Source of the DNA: Pseudomonas gingeri
Lineage (GTDB): Bacteria; Pseudomonadota; Gammaproteobacteria; Pseudomonadales; Pseudomonadaceae
Assembly: GCF_013386115.1 (NCBI RefSeq)
Contig: NZ_JACAOR010000005.1
Span: 598,543 to 662,542 of the forward strand
Direction: 5' to 3'
Length of the DNA stretch: 64,000 nt
The notes below the pieces were generated by a model that was not told the origin of the DNA, searched no databases, and was given only the letters and a program-made list of their open reading frames with translations. Shown here in pieces: positions 21,700-30,602 of the stretch. Both the position numbers and the translations under genes were made by a program. Position 1 is the stretch's first letter. Every line of letters begins with the position of its first letter.

Positions 21700-22338
21700 A
21701 TGATTCCCGCCCAAGAGTTGCTGCTGTTCGCTGCCGCCAGTCTGTTGATGGTCCTGACTCCGGGACCGAACATGATCTACCTGATCTCCCGCTCGATCTG
21801 CCAGGGACCCAAGGCCGGGGTGGTGTCGCTGCTCGGGGTGGTGGGCGGTTTCTTCGTTCACCTGTTTGCCGCGGCGGCGGGGCTGACGGCGGTGTTCATG
21901 GCCGTGCCGGTGGCCTATGAAGTGCTCAAGTGGGCCGGTGCGCTGTACCTGCTGTGGCTGGCCTGGCAGGCCCTCAAGCCGGGTGCCCGCTCGCCGTTCG
22001 AGCCCCGCCAGTTGCCACCGGACTCTTCGGCGCGGCTGATCGCCATGGGCTTTCTCACCAGTGCCCTGAACCCGAAGATCGCGGTGTTCTACCTCTCGGT
22101 GTTTCCGCAGTTCATTACCCCGGAGCACGGTTCGGTATTTGCCCAGAGCCTGATGCTCGGTGTCACCCAGATCAGCGTGAGTTTCACCGTCAATCTGCTG
22201 ATCGCCCTGTTTGCCGGCGGCCTCGCCACCTGGTTCATGCACAACCCGCTGTGGCTGGCGGTGCAACGTTACTTCATGGGCTTCGTCCTGGCCGGGCTGG
22301 CCGTGCGCCTGATGCTCGAGCAACGCCGTACCGCTTGA
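21700..22338 (+). CDS. LysE/RhtB-family amino acid exporter
   Basis: The 212-residue inner-membrane protein has about six hydrophobic segments and the LysE/RhtB N-terminal signature (LLMVLTPGPNMIYLISRSICQGPKAG) plus the mid-region FLTSALNPKIAVFYLSVFPQF. Members export amino acids and homoserine lactone derivatives; the substrate is not identifiable. It is convergent with metR, 15 bp from its stop. Confidence 0.85.
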   Translation: MIPAQELLLFAAASLLMVLTPGPNMIYLISRSICQGPKAGVVSLLGVVGGFFVHLFAAAAGLTAVFMAVPVAYEVLKWAGALYLLWLAWQALKPGARSPFEPRQLPPDSSARLIAMGFLTSALNPKIAVFYLSVFPQFITPEHGSVFAQSLMLGVTQISVSFTVNLLIALFAGGLATWFMHNPLWLAVQRYFMGFVLAGLAVRLMLEQRRTA

Positions 22339-22353
22339 ACAGGGTGTGGCGCG

Positions 22354-23283
22354 TCAGCGCACCGCGCTGACGCCGTCCAGGGTCGAGAACGAGGTGTCCT
22401 TGGCCGTCAGCAGGAAGTCGCGCATATAGGGGGCATCGAGCATGTCCGCGCGGATGGCCGCGTACAGCGTGGCGAACAGGCCTTTCTCACCCAGGCGCTT
22501 GGCCTTCACATAACCCCGTGAGCTGTACTCATGCAGTGCCCAGTGGGGCATGCCGCAGACACCGCGGCCGCTGGCCACCAGCTGCATCATCATCACTGTC
22601 AGTTCCGAGGTGCGCACCTGCGCCGGCTCGATATCGGCCGGTTCCAGGAAGCGTGTGAAGATATCCAGCCGATCGCGCTCCACCGGGTAGGTGATCAGGG
22701 TTTCCTTGAGCAGGTCCTCGGGCACGATATACGCCTTGTTCGCCAGGGCGTGCTGGTTGGCGACCGCGAGCATCGCCTCGTAGGTGAACAGCGGGACATA
22801 GGTGATGCCCGCCAGTTCCAGCGGATCGGAGGTCACCACCAGATCCAGGTCGCCGCGTGCCAGGGCCGGCAGCGGGGCGAAGGAAAACCCGGAGGCCAGG
22901 TCCAGTTCGACTTCCGGCCAGGCATCGCGGAACTGGTCGATGGTCGGCATCAGCCACTGGAAACAACTGTGGCATTCGATCGCCATGTGCAGCCGCCCCG
23001 CGGTGCCACCGGCCAGTCGCGCGATATCCCGTTCCGCCCCACGCAGCAGCGGCAGGGTGGCATCCGCCAGTTGCAGCAGGCGCAGGCCGGCGCTGGTGAA
23101 GCGTACCGGCTTGGTCTTGCGCACGAACAATGGCATGCCCAGGCGTTCCTCCAGTTCCTTGAACTGGTGGGACAGGGCCGACTGCGTCAGGTGCAGGCGT
23201 TCGGCGGCCTCCACCAGGCTGTCGGCTTCACGCAGGGCGTGCAGGGTTTTCAAGTGACGGATTTCCAGCACCAGGGGCTCCAT
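22354..23283 (-). CDS. metR: LysR-type regulator MetR
   Basis: The 309-residue protein has an N-terminal LysR helix-turn-helix (EIRHLKTLHALREADSLVEAA then LHLTQSALSHQFKELEERLG) and a ligand-binding domain from about residue 90. Several stretches match E. coli MetR by memory: AIECHSCFQWLMP, RGDLDLVVTSDP, LITYPVERDRLDIF and MPHWAL. MetR activates methionine biosynthesis genes with homocysteine as co-regulator; no met gene is adjacent here. The start is the ATG at 23283; an upstream TTG at 23289 is also in frame, and neither has a strong ribosome binding site. Confidence 0.88.
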   Translation of the reverse strand: MEPLVLEIRHLKTLHALREADSLVEAAERLHLTQSALSHQFKELEERLGMPLFVRKTKPVRFTSAGLRLLQLADATLPLLRGAERDIARLAGGTAGRLHMAIECHSCFQWLMPTIDQFRDAWPEVELDLASGFSFAPLPALARGDLDLVVTSDPLELAGITYVPLFTYEAMLAVANQHALANKAYIVPEDLLKETLITYPVERDRLDIFTRFLEPADIEPAQVRTSELTVMMMQLVASGRGVCGMPHWALHEYSSRGYVKAKRLGEKGLFATLYAAIRADMLDAPYMRDFLLTAKDTSFSTLDGVSAVR

Positions 23284-23468
23284 GAGCAAAGTTTGTAATG
23301 AGCGCGCAGGGGGTGAGTTTGTCTCATGCTGGGGCGGCTGTCGACGGGTAGCGATCGGCCTGCCGGGGACGGTGGTGCCTTATCGCTCAAGCCGACTTCC
23401 ACTGGGGTGGGCGACACAAGGCGCGGGTCGCTAGGCAAAAAAAGCGCCACTGGGCAATCTTCATCAAA

Positions 23469-23486
23469 CTGTCATTGAACTGTGGC
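23469..23486 (+). promoter_or_regulatory. Possible PHO box
   Basis: CTGTCAT-TGAA-CTGTGGC resembles the PhoB-binding direct repeat (CTGTCAT, four A/T-rich bases, CTGTCAC). The first half is exact and the second matches five of seven. It lies 66 bp before the alpha/beta hydrolase at 23552. A single match of this quality can occur by chance. Confidence 0.35.
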
Positions 23487-23551
23487 AGCGCGCTTGAACA
23501 AATTTCATCAGACTCGCGCTCCACTGGGGTTCTGCGTTTTGGTGTTTTTTC

Positions 23552-24544
23552 ATGCGTGTAGTTATTTTCCTGGCCGCACTGTTGTTCGGCCTGCCGTCCT
23601 TTGCGGCTTCTCGATGCGATGTCAATGTTCCAACCGAGCATGTCGACCTGGATCAGGTCAGCCTGGCCTACCAGAGCATTGGTCGTGCCTCGGATCCGGC
23701 CTTGTTGCTGATCATGGGCCTGGGCGGGCAGTTGATCCACTGGCCGGACGAAGTGGTGGTCGCCCTGTGCCAGCAGGGTTTCCGGGTGATCCGCTATGAC
23801 AACCGCGATGTCGGCCTGTCGAGCTGGCGACAGGCGCCGGCGAGCGCCAACCTGACGTTCGAGGTCCTGCGCTACAAGCTCGGTCTGCCGGTGGCGGCGC
23901 CGTACAGCCTGACCGATATGGCCGGTGATGCGCTGGGCTTGATGGATGCCTTGCAGATCGAGCAGTTCCACGTGCTCGGCGCGAGCATGGGCGGAATGAT
24001 CGCCCAGCATGTGGCGGCGATGGCGCCGCAACGGGTCGAGAGCCTGACGCTGGTGATGACCAGTTCCGGTGCCGAAGGCCTGCCGGCGCCGAATGCGGCC
24101 CTGGTGCAGTTGCTGTCGCGGCGCAGTGCGCCGAATCGCGAGGTGGCGATCGAGCAGCAGGCCGATCTGCTGGCGGCGCTGGGCAGTCCCGAGGTCCGCG
24201 ATGACCGGCACAAGCTGTTGCAGCAGGCGGCGACCTCCTATGACCGGGCGTTCAATCCGGAAGGGGTGAAGCGCCAGATCATGGCAATTCTCGCCGAACC
24301 GAGCCGGGTGCCGCTGCTGAATCAGCTGCGGGTGCCGACCCTGGTGGTGCATGGCACGGCCGATCCGTTGTTGCCGGTGATGCACGGCGTGCACCTGGCG
24401 GCCCATATCCAGGGCAGCCAGCTGGTGCTGATCCCGGGGCTGGCCCATCGTTTCCAGGAGGCATTCAAGGCGCCGTTGCTGGCGGCGGTGCTGCCGTACC
24501 TGCGGGCGCACCAGCAGGATGTCAGCCACTGGGCGCAACTCTGA
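23552..24544 (+). CDS. Alpha/beta hydrolase with signal peptide
   Basis: The 330-residue protein starts with a signal peptide ([20 protein letters not shown]), so it is exported. Fold landmarks are [11 protein letters not shown] (oxyanion region), DNRDVGLS, the nucleophile elbow GASMGG (Ser about 143), HGTADPLLP with the acid and GLAHRFQ with the probable catalytic His. The sequence is of the proline-iminopeptidase/esterase type and the substrate is unknown. A possible PHO box upstream would link it to phosphate starvation. The gene ends 52 bp before the DsbA-like gene. Confidence 0.82.
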   Translation: MRVVIFLAALLFGLPSFAASRCDVNVPTEHVDLDQVSLAYQSIGRASDPALLLIMGLGGQLIHWPDEVVVALCQQGFRVIRYDNRDVGLSSWRQAPASANLTFEVLRYKLGLPVAAPYSLTDMAGDALGLMDALQIEQFHVLGASMGGMIAQHVAAMAPQRVESLTLVMTSSGAEGLPAPNAALVQLLSRRSAPNREVAIEQQADLLAALGSPEVRDDRHKLLQQAATSYDRAFNPEGVKRQIMAILAEPSRVPLLNQLRVPTLVVHGTADPLLPVMHGVHLAAHIQGSQLVLIPGLAHRFQEAFKAPLLAAVLPYLRAHQQDVSHWAQL

Positions 24545-24596
24545 GGCGGGTGTATCGTGCAGGCTTTACGGCGAATCAACGCCTGTGAGGTTGATC

Positions 24597-25253
24597 ATGA
24601 GTACCCCGTTGAAAATCGATTTTGTCAGTGATGTGTCCTGCCCCTGGTGCGTGATCGGCCTGCGCGGCCTGACTGCGGCGCTGGATCGCCTGGGCGCCGA
24701 GGTCCAGGCCGAGATTCACTTCCAGCCGTTCGAGCTGAACCCGAAGATGGGCGCCGAAGGGCAGAACATCACCGAGCACATCACCCAGAAATACGGCTCG
24801 ACGCCGGAGCAGTCGCAGAAAAACCGCGAGATGATCCGTGAGCGCGGGGCCGAGGTGGGCTTCAGTTTCAGGACCAGCGGCGACAGCCGTATCTACAACA
24901 CCTTCGATGCCCATCGGCTATTGCATTGGGCCGGCCTGGAAGGGCGCCAGTACAACCTCAAGGAAGCCTTGTTCAAGGCGTACTTCACCGACCAGGGCAA
25001 CCCGTCCGATCACGCCCAGTTGAGCCTGATCGCCGAGAGCGTCGGCCTGGATCGCCAGCGCGCCGAAGCGATTCTCGCCTCCGACGAGTACGCCGCCGAG
25101 GTCCGTGAACAGGAGCAATTGTGGGTGTCGCGCGGGGTGAGCTCCGTGCCGACCATCGTCTTCAACGATCAGTATGCGGTGAGTGGCGGACAGCCGGTGG
25201 AGACCTTTGTCGGTGCGATCCGGCAGATCATCGCCGAATCCACAAAGGCCTGA
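24597..25253 (+). CDS. DsbA-family oxidoreductase, FrnE-like
   Basis: The 218-residue protein has a thioredoxin fold with the CPWC active site (Cys15, Cys18) and a helical insertion (about 40-150) as in the FrnE/2-hydroxychromene isomerase-like branch; GVSSVPTIVFNDQYAVSGGQ near the C-terminus is the cis-Pro loop. No signal peptide is seen, so it is probably a cytoplasmic disulfide oxidoreductase or isomerase. The ATG at 24597 is preceded by GAGG; the longer open frame overlaps the upstream hydrolase. Confidence 0.88.
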   Translation: MSTPLKIDFVSDVSCPWCVIGLRGLTAALDRLGAEVQAEIHFQPFELNPKMGAEGQNITEHITQKYGSTPEQSQKNREMIRERGAEVGFSFRTSGDSRIYNTFDAHRLLHWAGLEGRQYNLKEALFKAYFTDQGNPSDHAQLSLIAESVGLDRQRAEAILASDEYAAEVREQEQLWVSRGVSSVPTIVFNDQYAVSGGQPVETFVGAIRQIIAESTKA

Positions 25254-25274
25254 CCTTGATGGGGGAGTGGGCTC

Positions 25275-25348
25275 TGTAGGAGGGGGGCTTGCCCCCGAAG
25301 CTTTTGGTGCCCTTGAGGGCCTCTTCGCGGGCAAGCCCGCTCTCACAC
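25275..25348. repeat. REP pair (REPIN)
   Basis: Two inverted REP halves, TGTAGGAGGGGGGCTTGCCC and GGGCAAGCCCGCTCTCACA, face each other across about 25 bp. It fills most of the gap between convergent genes and may act as an mRNA-stabilising or terminating hairpin. Confidence 0.88.
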
Positions 25349-25421
25349 AAGCCCCCCCTCGCAGAGCTCCTTCCCGCAGAGTTCCTCCCACAGGCGTCTC
25401 TACCGTCGCTGCCCAGGATGT

Positions 25422-26822
25422 TCAGCGAATGATCTTGTCCACCTGGATCGCCAGCTTCTTCAGGCGATACCAGAAGCTGCGCTCGGAAATCCCGATCATC
25501 TGCGCCGCCGCGGCCTGGACCCCATTGGTTTCATGCAGCGCGGCGAGGATGTAGGCCTTCTCCACTTCCGCCAACGCCGCATCCAGGTCCTTCGGCACCG
25601 CGGCGCCGACGTTCAAGGCCGCCGCCGTGTTGCCCGGTTCCGCTGACGGTGGGGCAAACAGGTAGGCCGGCAGGTCGCTTTCCTCGATCACCGGGCTGGC
25701 GGCGACAATGGTCGCCCGCTCCACGCAGTTCTGCAGCTCGCGGATATTGCCCGGCCAGCTGTAGTTGGCCATGGCTTGCATGGCCTGCGGGCTGAAACCG
25801 CTGATGCGCTTGCCGGCGCTGGCCCCCAGCGAGTGGGCGAAATGCCGGGCCAGCGGGGCGATGTCCTCGACCCGCTCGCGCAGGGAGGGCAGGGGAATCG
25901 GGAAAACGTTCAGGCGGTAGTACAAGTCTTCGCGAAACTCCTTGTTCGCCACCGCTTCGAGCAGGTTCTTGTTGGTCGCGGCAATCACCCGCACGTCGAC
26001 CTTGCGTTCGCGCGGGTCCCCCACCGGTTCGATCACCCGCTCCTGCAGGGCCCGCAGGATCTTCGCCTGCAGGGCCAGCGGCATATCGCCGACTTCATCG
26101 AGAAACAGCGTGCCCTTGTCCGCCTGCATGAAGCGCCCGACACGGTCGGAGACGGCGCCGGTGAAGGCGCCCTTGCGGTGGCCGAACATCTCGCTTTCCA
26201 GCAGGCCTTCGGGAATGGCCGCGCAGTTCACCGCGACAAACGGCTTGTCGGCGCGGTTGCCGTGCTTGTGGATCGCCCGGGCGACCATTTCCTTGCCGGT
26301 CCCGCTCTCACCGGTCAGCAGGATGGTGGCGTTGCTGTCACGGACCGAGTCCACTGCCTGCAGGACCCGGCGAAAGGCCGGGCTGTCGCCCACCAGGCTG
26401 TCGATCTGCTGGTGTTCGTCGAGTTCGGCGCGCATCCGTGCGTTATCCCGCAGGATGTCGCGAAACTGCAGGGCCTTGCTGACGGTGATATCCAGTTCGT
26501 CGATATCGAAGGGCTTGGCGATATAGTCGAAAGCACCGTTGCGCATCGACTGCACGGCATTTTTCACGGTGCTGTAGGCGGTCATCACGATGACCGGCAA
26601 CTGCGGGAAGCGCAGCTTGATCTCGGCCAGCAACTGCGGGCCGTCCATGCCGGGCATGCGCCAGTCGCTGATGACCAGGTCGATGTCTTCCTGATCCAGC
26701 ACCACCAGGGCCTGGATGCCGTTGCCGGCGGTGAATACCTGGATCTCGTTCTGGCTCAGGGCCGAACTGAGCAGGTCGCAGAGCTTGGGTTCGTCATCGA
26801 CCACCAGGACCTTATGCGTCAT
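25422..26822 (-). CDS. NtrC-family sigma-54-dependent response regulator
   Basis: The 466-residue protein has a receiver (about 3-120: VLVVDDEPKL, Asp in VISDWRMPGMDG, Lys in YIAKPFD), an AAA+ domain (about 145-375: GESGTGKE Walker A, GAFTGA loop that contacts sigma-54, GTLFLDEVGDMP Walker B) and a Fis-type helix-turn-helix at the C-terminus (AAAQMIGISERSFWYRLKKL). It is the last gene of a six-gene operon and overlaps the kinase stop by 11 bp. Its sequence reminds me of the MifR type, but I cannot confirm that. The natural target is the sigma-54 promoter at 32760 that drives its own operon. Confidence 0.92.
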   Translation of the reverse strand: MTHKVLVVDDEPKLCDLLSSALSQNEIQVFTAGNGIQALVVLDQEDIDLVISDWRMPGMDGPQLLAEIKLRFPQLPVIVMTAYSTVKNAVQSMRNGAFDYIAKPFDIDELDITVSKALQFRDILRDNARMRAELDEHQQIDSLVGDSPAFRRVLQAVDSVRDSNATILLTGESGTGKEMVARAIHKHGNRADKPFVAVNCAAIPEGLLESEMFGHRKGAFTGAVSDRVGRFMQADKGTLFLDEVGDMPLALQAKILRALQERVIEPVGDPRERKVDVRVIAATNKNLLEAVANKEFREDLYYRLNVFPIPLPSLRERVEDIAPLARHFAHSLGASAGKRISGFSPQAMQAMANYSWPGNIRELQNCVERATIVAASPVIEESDLPAYLFAPPSAEPGNTAAALNVGAAVPKDLDAALAEVEKAYILAALHETNGVQAAAAQMIGISERSFWYRLKKLAIQVDKIIR

Positions 26823-28605
26823 CGTCGTGTTCCTCGTCATCCTCGACATCCAGGTCTTCGCCATGGGCCGGAATGTACAGCTTGAAGCTGGCGCCTGCAT
26901 CTTTCTCGCTGATGCATTCGATCCGTCCGTCATGGTTTTCCATGATCGAGAAGACTTTCGCCAGGCCCAGGCCGGTGCCCGAGGCCTTGGTAGTGACAAA
27001 CGGCGTGAAGATCCGTTCGATCATGTCCGGTTCGATACCCTGGCCGGTGTCGGAGACGCTGATGATGGTGTTTTCCTGGTCCTTGGCAATGCCCAGGGTC
27101 AGGCGGCCACCCTTGGGCATGGCGTCGATGGCATTGAGGATCAGGTTCAGGCAGGCCTGCTTCAGTTGCCGGGCATCGGCGTACAGGGTCGCGCCGGGTG
27201 CCTGGTCGTCGATCCGCGCATCGATGTTGTGGGTGGCCAGTTCCGGTGCGCAGAAGCCGAGGATCTCCTCGGCCAACTCCCGCGCCGGCTGGATCGAGCG
27301 AATCGGCGCGCTCGGCTTGGCGAAGTCGAGGAACTCGGTGATCAGGTCGTTGATCCGCGACACTTCGCTGATCACGTATTCCAGGTGGCGCTTGTCGGTA
27401 TCCGGCAGGTTGGCCCGGCGGTGCAGCAACTGGGTGGCGGTCTTGATGATGCCCAGCGGGTTGCGGATCTCGTGGGCCAGGCCCATGGCGACCTCGCCCA
27501 GCGCGTGCAGGCGATCGCGGCGGCGCAACTGGGCCTCGAGGTGATGCAGCTCGCCCAGGCGCTCGGTCATGTGGTTGAAGGTGTGGCTCAGTTCGGCCAG
27601 CTCGTCGCTGCCGGTCACCGGGATACGCTTGCTGTAGTTGCCGGAGATCACCGCCCGCACGCCTTCGGACAGGCCGCGCAGGGGCTGGGTCAGGCGCTGC
27701 GAGACCAGCCAGCCGACGCTCAGGGACAAGGCCGAGCCCATCAGGAAGATCAGGATGAACAGGTTGCTCTGGTTGACCAGCCCGACCAGGCTGCTGTGGC
27801 GCAGCAGGCCACTGAAGATCACCCCCTGCAGGTCGCCGGTATCGTTGAAGATCGGCCAGTACAGGCCGCTGTAGCGGCTGGTGAACAGTTCGCTGGGCAG
27901 GCGGGTGTCACGCAGGGTCTTTTCGATTTTCGCCGGGATCTGCAGCGGGTGATCCTCGAAGCGCTGGGTCGAGAAGATCTCGGAAAAGCCCTTGGAGTTC
28001 GCCAGGTACAGGCGCAGGTCGAGGGAGTGCACGTCGGCCACGCTGTTGAGGAAGCTGCTGTCCAGGTAGGTGGCGATCAGCAACTGGTAGTCGACGCCTT
28101 CCTGCGAGGTCTGGAAGGTCGAGACCACCACGCCGGTCGGCACCCCGGCGACCTTGATGGTCTGCAGGACCGCGTTGGGCGCCAGGCTGATCTGGCTGAC
28201 GATATCGTCGGGCTCGGTGGTGAACACCACCTTGTGGTCCTGGGTGCGGATCAGCGCCACCAGGTCGATGCCCATGGCGTCGGCGATGTCGGCGGTGAGC
28301 TTGTCGTGCTTGGCGGCCTGGCGCGAGGTCGGCGGCCGGGTGTAGAGCAGGAACAACTGGGCGACCCGGGCGTTGTCGCGCTGGATCTCGCTGATCTCGT
28401 CCTTGACGATCTTGGTCGACTCCTGCAGCCAGATGCGCACGTTGCTGTCGAAGATCTGCGACAGGGTGGTCGCCGCCAGTTCGGCGGCGATCATGGTCGG
28501 CACCACGCTGACCAGCCAGAACGCCAGCAGCAGTTTGCGTTGCACACTCCAGCGCGAGATCGAGAAGGGGCGACGTTTACGGCGGCGTTCTGGAGTGGAA
28601 GTCAT
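26812..28605 (-). CDS. Membrane sensor histidine kinase, partner of the sigma-54 activator
   Basis: The 597-residue protein has an N-terminal membrane segment (about 20-40), a large periplasmic sensor region (about 45-275), a second membrane segment (about 280-302), a HAMP domain (to about 355), an H-box (LAHEIRNPLGIIKTATQLL) and a complete ATPase core (LNLILNAIDAMP, DTGQGIEPD, GTGLGLAK). It is NtrB/DctB-like in its kinase core. Its ATG at 28605 overlaps the stop of the acyltransferase gene (TGATG), so it is translationally tied to the metabolic genes upstream. Its periplasmic ligand is probably the substrate or product of those enzymes. Confidence 0.9.
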   Translation of the reverse strand: MTSTPERRRKRRPFSISRWSVQRKLLLAFWLVSVVPTMIAAELAATTLSQIFDSNVRIWLQESTKIVKDEISEIQRDNARVAQLFLLYTRPPTSRQAAKHDKLTADIADAMGIDLVALIRTQDHKVVFTTEPDDIVSQISLAPNAVLQTIKVAGVPTGVVVSTFQTSQEGVDYQLLIATYLDSSFLNSVADVHSLDLRLYLANSKGFSEIFSTQRFEDHPLQIPAKIEKTLRDTRLPSELFTSRYSGLYWPIFNDTGDLQGVIFSGLLRHSSLVGLVNQSNLFILIFLMGSALSLSVGWLVSQRLTQPLRGLSEGVRAVISGNYSKRIPVTGSDELAELSHTFNHMTERLGELHHLEAQLRRRDRLHALGEVAMGLAHEIRNPLGIIKTATQLLHRRANLPDTDKRHLEYVISEVSRINDLITEFLDFAKPSAPIRSIQPARELAEEILGFCAPELATHNIDARIDDQAPGATLYADARQLKQACLNLILNAIDAMPKGGRLTLGIAKDQENTIISVSDTGQGIEPDMIERIFTPFVTTKASGTGLGLAKVFSIMENHDGRIECISEKDAGASFKLYIPAHGEDLDVEDDEEHDDDA

Positions 28606-29729
28606 CAGGTTTCGCTTATCGCAGCAGCCATGGCAGGGTCGAATCGGTCCGGGCGGATAAACAGTTTGACCAGTCGTAGGACATTGTTGATCAGCCAGTT
28701 GCGATGGTGAAAGAACAGGTTGTTGCCCTGGAAGGTACAGCCCAGGCGAATCTTGCTGGCATAACCGGCCTGACCGCATTCGTACAGGGGAATCCCCTCG
28801 CGGATACAGTATTCGACATTGGCCAGCCAACTGCGGAAATACAGGTTGTGCTCGCGACTCTGGTTCGGGTCATGGCCGAAGAACTTGTCGATCAGCCGCT
28901 CCCCATCCAGCAGGATCAGGTTGAACGCCACCAGTTGCTCGTCGATCCAGTAAAGGACACAGGCCGCACGTTCGTCCAGGTGCTCCAGCACGCTGGTGAA
29001 GTAATCCGCCGGCAGGCGTTCGAACTGGGTTTCGCTGCGTTCCAGGGTCGCCTCGTACAGTCGCATGATCTGCGGCAGGACGTCATCGATATTGCGCCGC
29101 CATTCGATCCGCGGCCCCGGCGCCCGCAGCTTGCGCCGCAGGTCCTTGCGGGTGGACTTGCCCAGGGTGCCCAGGTACGCGTCGACCGAACCGAAGGGGA
29201 TCGGCAACAGGGCGCTCGGCAGGCTGAGCACCTTCTGGAACCCGGCAGCCTTGCAGCTGGCGCTCCAGTCATCGTCGGCGCTGGGCGCGTCCTTGACCGC
29301 GGTCAGGCGGATCCGGAGGGTGGCGGCATCGTCGCGGGCCAGGATCAGCAGGCGCTCCAGCAGTTCCTGGCGCCGTTGCACCGGGACGTGGCTGGCAATG
29401 CCGGCACTGCATCGCTCCGCCACCGGCGAGCCGATGGCGTAGAGCGGGAATTCGAGCACGCCCGGCAGGATCCTGTTGATCCAGCCGGTAATGCGTTTAC
29501 TGGTGCCTTGCACCGTGGTGTCGAGCTTGTAGCGGGTAATGAAGGCGGGGGCGACCGCCAGCAGCCGATCGTCTTCGAAGAGCGCCAGGTAGCGCCATTC
29601 GAAGTCGTCGATGCGGGCTTTCTCCACCGCCAGGTAGTACTCCCAATTCTCCAGCGCACCCGGGAAACAGTCGTTCCAGGCTGCGCGTTCAATCGCCTCG
29701 ATGCTAGAGAAGGCTTGGGCGGTAATCAC
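28605..29729 (-). CDS. FemAB/GNAT-fold acyltransferase-like protein
   Basis: The 374-residue protein looks like the two-lobed GNAT/FemAB group that moves acyl or aminoacyl groups onto amines. Supporting stretches are WEYYLAVE and YLALFEDDRLLAVAPAFI in the first lobe, and in the second RLYEATLERSETQFERLP, CVLYWIDEQLVAFNLILLDGERLIDKFFG and ECGQAGYASKIRLGC. The acceptor is unknown. The start is taken as GTG at 29729 because AAGGAAAG lies a few bases upstream; the frame is open for 18 more codons. It follows the esterase gene by 10 bp and is coupled to the kinase gene downstream. Confidence 0.75.
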   Translation of the reverse strand: MITAQAFSSIEAIERAAWNDCFPGALENWEYYLAVEKARIDDFEWRYLALFEDDRLLAVAPAFITRYKLDTTVQGTSKRITGWINRILPGVLEFPLYAIGSPVAERCSAGIASHVPVQRRQELLERLLILARDDAATLRIRLTAVKDAPSADDDWSASCKAAGFQKVLSLPSALLPIPFGSVDAYLGTLGKSTRKDLRRKLRAPGPRIEWRRNIDDVLPQIMRLYEATLERSETQFERLPADYFTSVLEHLDERAACVLYWIDEQLVAFNLILLDGERLIDKFFGHDPNQSREHNLYFRSWLANVEYCIREGIPLYECGQAGYASKIRLGCTFQGNNLFFHHRNWLINNVLRLVKLFIRPDRFDPAMAAAISET

Positions 29730-29739
29730 GGGTCTTTCC

Positions 29740-30600
29740 TTAGGCCAGTTGCCGGTAGTCTTCGCGCACGCTCGGGACGTCACTCAGACGTTCGATGAAG
29801 TCGGCACTCAACTCGATCACTTCGCGGTACTGCAGGTCGACAGTGATCATGTGGTAGCAATTGTCGAGCATGACCTTGGTGACGGGGCCACCCAGGTGAC
29901 GTTCGACGTAGTTGGCGTTCCACGGGCTGGTGATATCGTCCTCGACGGAGTGGATCACCAGCGCCGGGGTCTTGATCGACGGCATGCGCCGCATGACCAC
30001 GGCGTTCATCCGGTGCAGCTCGCGCACCGTGATGCCCTCCATGGTCAACAGCCCGGCATCGCTGCTCTGGCCGGCCTTCATCTGGCGTTCGACAATCGCC
30101 CGCAGGCGTTCGTTCTTGATGCCATAGGGCGGCTTTTCCTCGAAACGACAGATATGCACGCCGAACGGAATCTTCATCAGCAAGGGCGTCAGGAACGCCA
30201 GCTTGTGGATGCTCCAGCCGTCGTAGCGCAGGGTGGTCGAATACATCAACAACCCGGCCACTTGCCCGGGGAACTCGGAGGCTACGTACATGGACATGAC
30301 CGCGCCCATGGACAAGCCGCCGACGAACACCTGGGCGTGACGCTGCTGCACGCCGACGAACGTCTTGCGCACACCTTCGTACCAGTCCTGCCAGCCGGTG
30401 GCCTGCAGGTCGGCGTTGCCGCCGCAATGGCCGGGCAGGGTGGGCACGTAGACCGTGCAACCACCGCGCTTGACCAGGCCCTGGGCGACCCGGCGCAGTT
30501 CCGCCGGGGTGCCGGTCAGGCCATGGATCAGCAAGACCCCGACCGGACCGTCGCCGAGGACGAAGCCCGCGTCGCCTTCGCCCAGATCGATGGCTGCCAT
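29740..30600 (-). CDS. Carboxylesterase-like alpha/beta hydrolase
   Basis: The 286-residue cytoplasmic protein has the full alpha/beta hydrolase set: VLLIHGLTGTPAELRR (oxyanion hole), GLSMGA nucleophile elbow, VIHSVEDDITSP with the acid, and DNCYHMITVD with the catalytic His. This pattern is typical of Est30-like carboxylesterases and thioesterases. No signal peptide is present. In context it may remove an acyl or ester group from the intermediate made by the aminotransferase or release a product from a thioester. GTG at 30606 is an alternative start; either way it overlaps or abuts the aminotransferase stop at 30603. Confidence 0.82.
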   Translation of the reverse strand: MAAIDLGEGDAGFVLGDGPVGVLLIHGLTGTPAELRRVAQGLVKRGGCTVYVPTLPGHCGGNADLQATGWQDWYEGVRKTFVGVQQRHAQVFVGGLSMGAVMSMYVASEFPGQVAGLLMYSTTLRYDGWSIHKLAFLTPLLMKIPFGVHICRFEEKPPYGIKNERLRAIVERQMKAGQSSDAGLLTMEGITVRELHRMNAVVMRRMPSIKTPALVIHSVEDDITSPWNANYVERHLGGPVTKVMLDNCYHMITVDLQYREVIELSADFIERLSDVPSVREDYRQLA

Positions 30601-30602
30601 GT

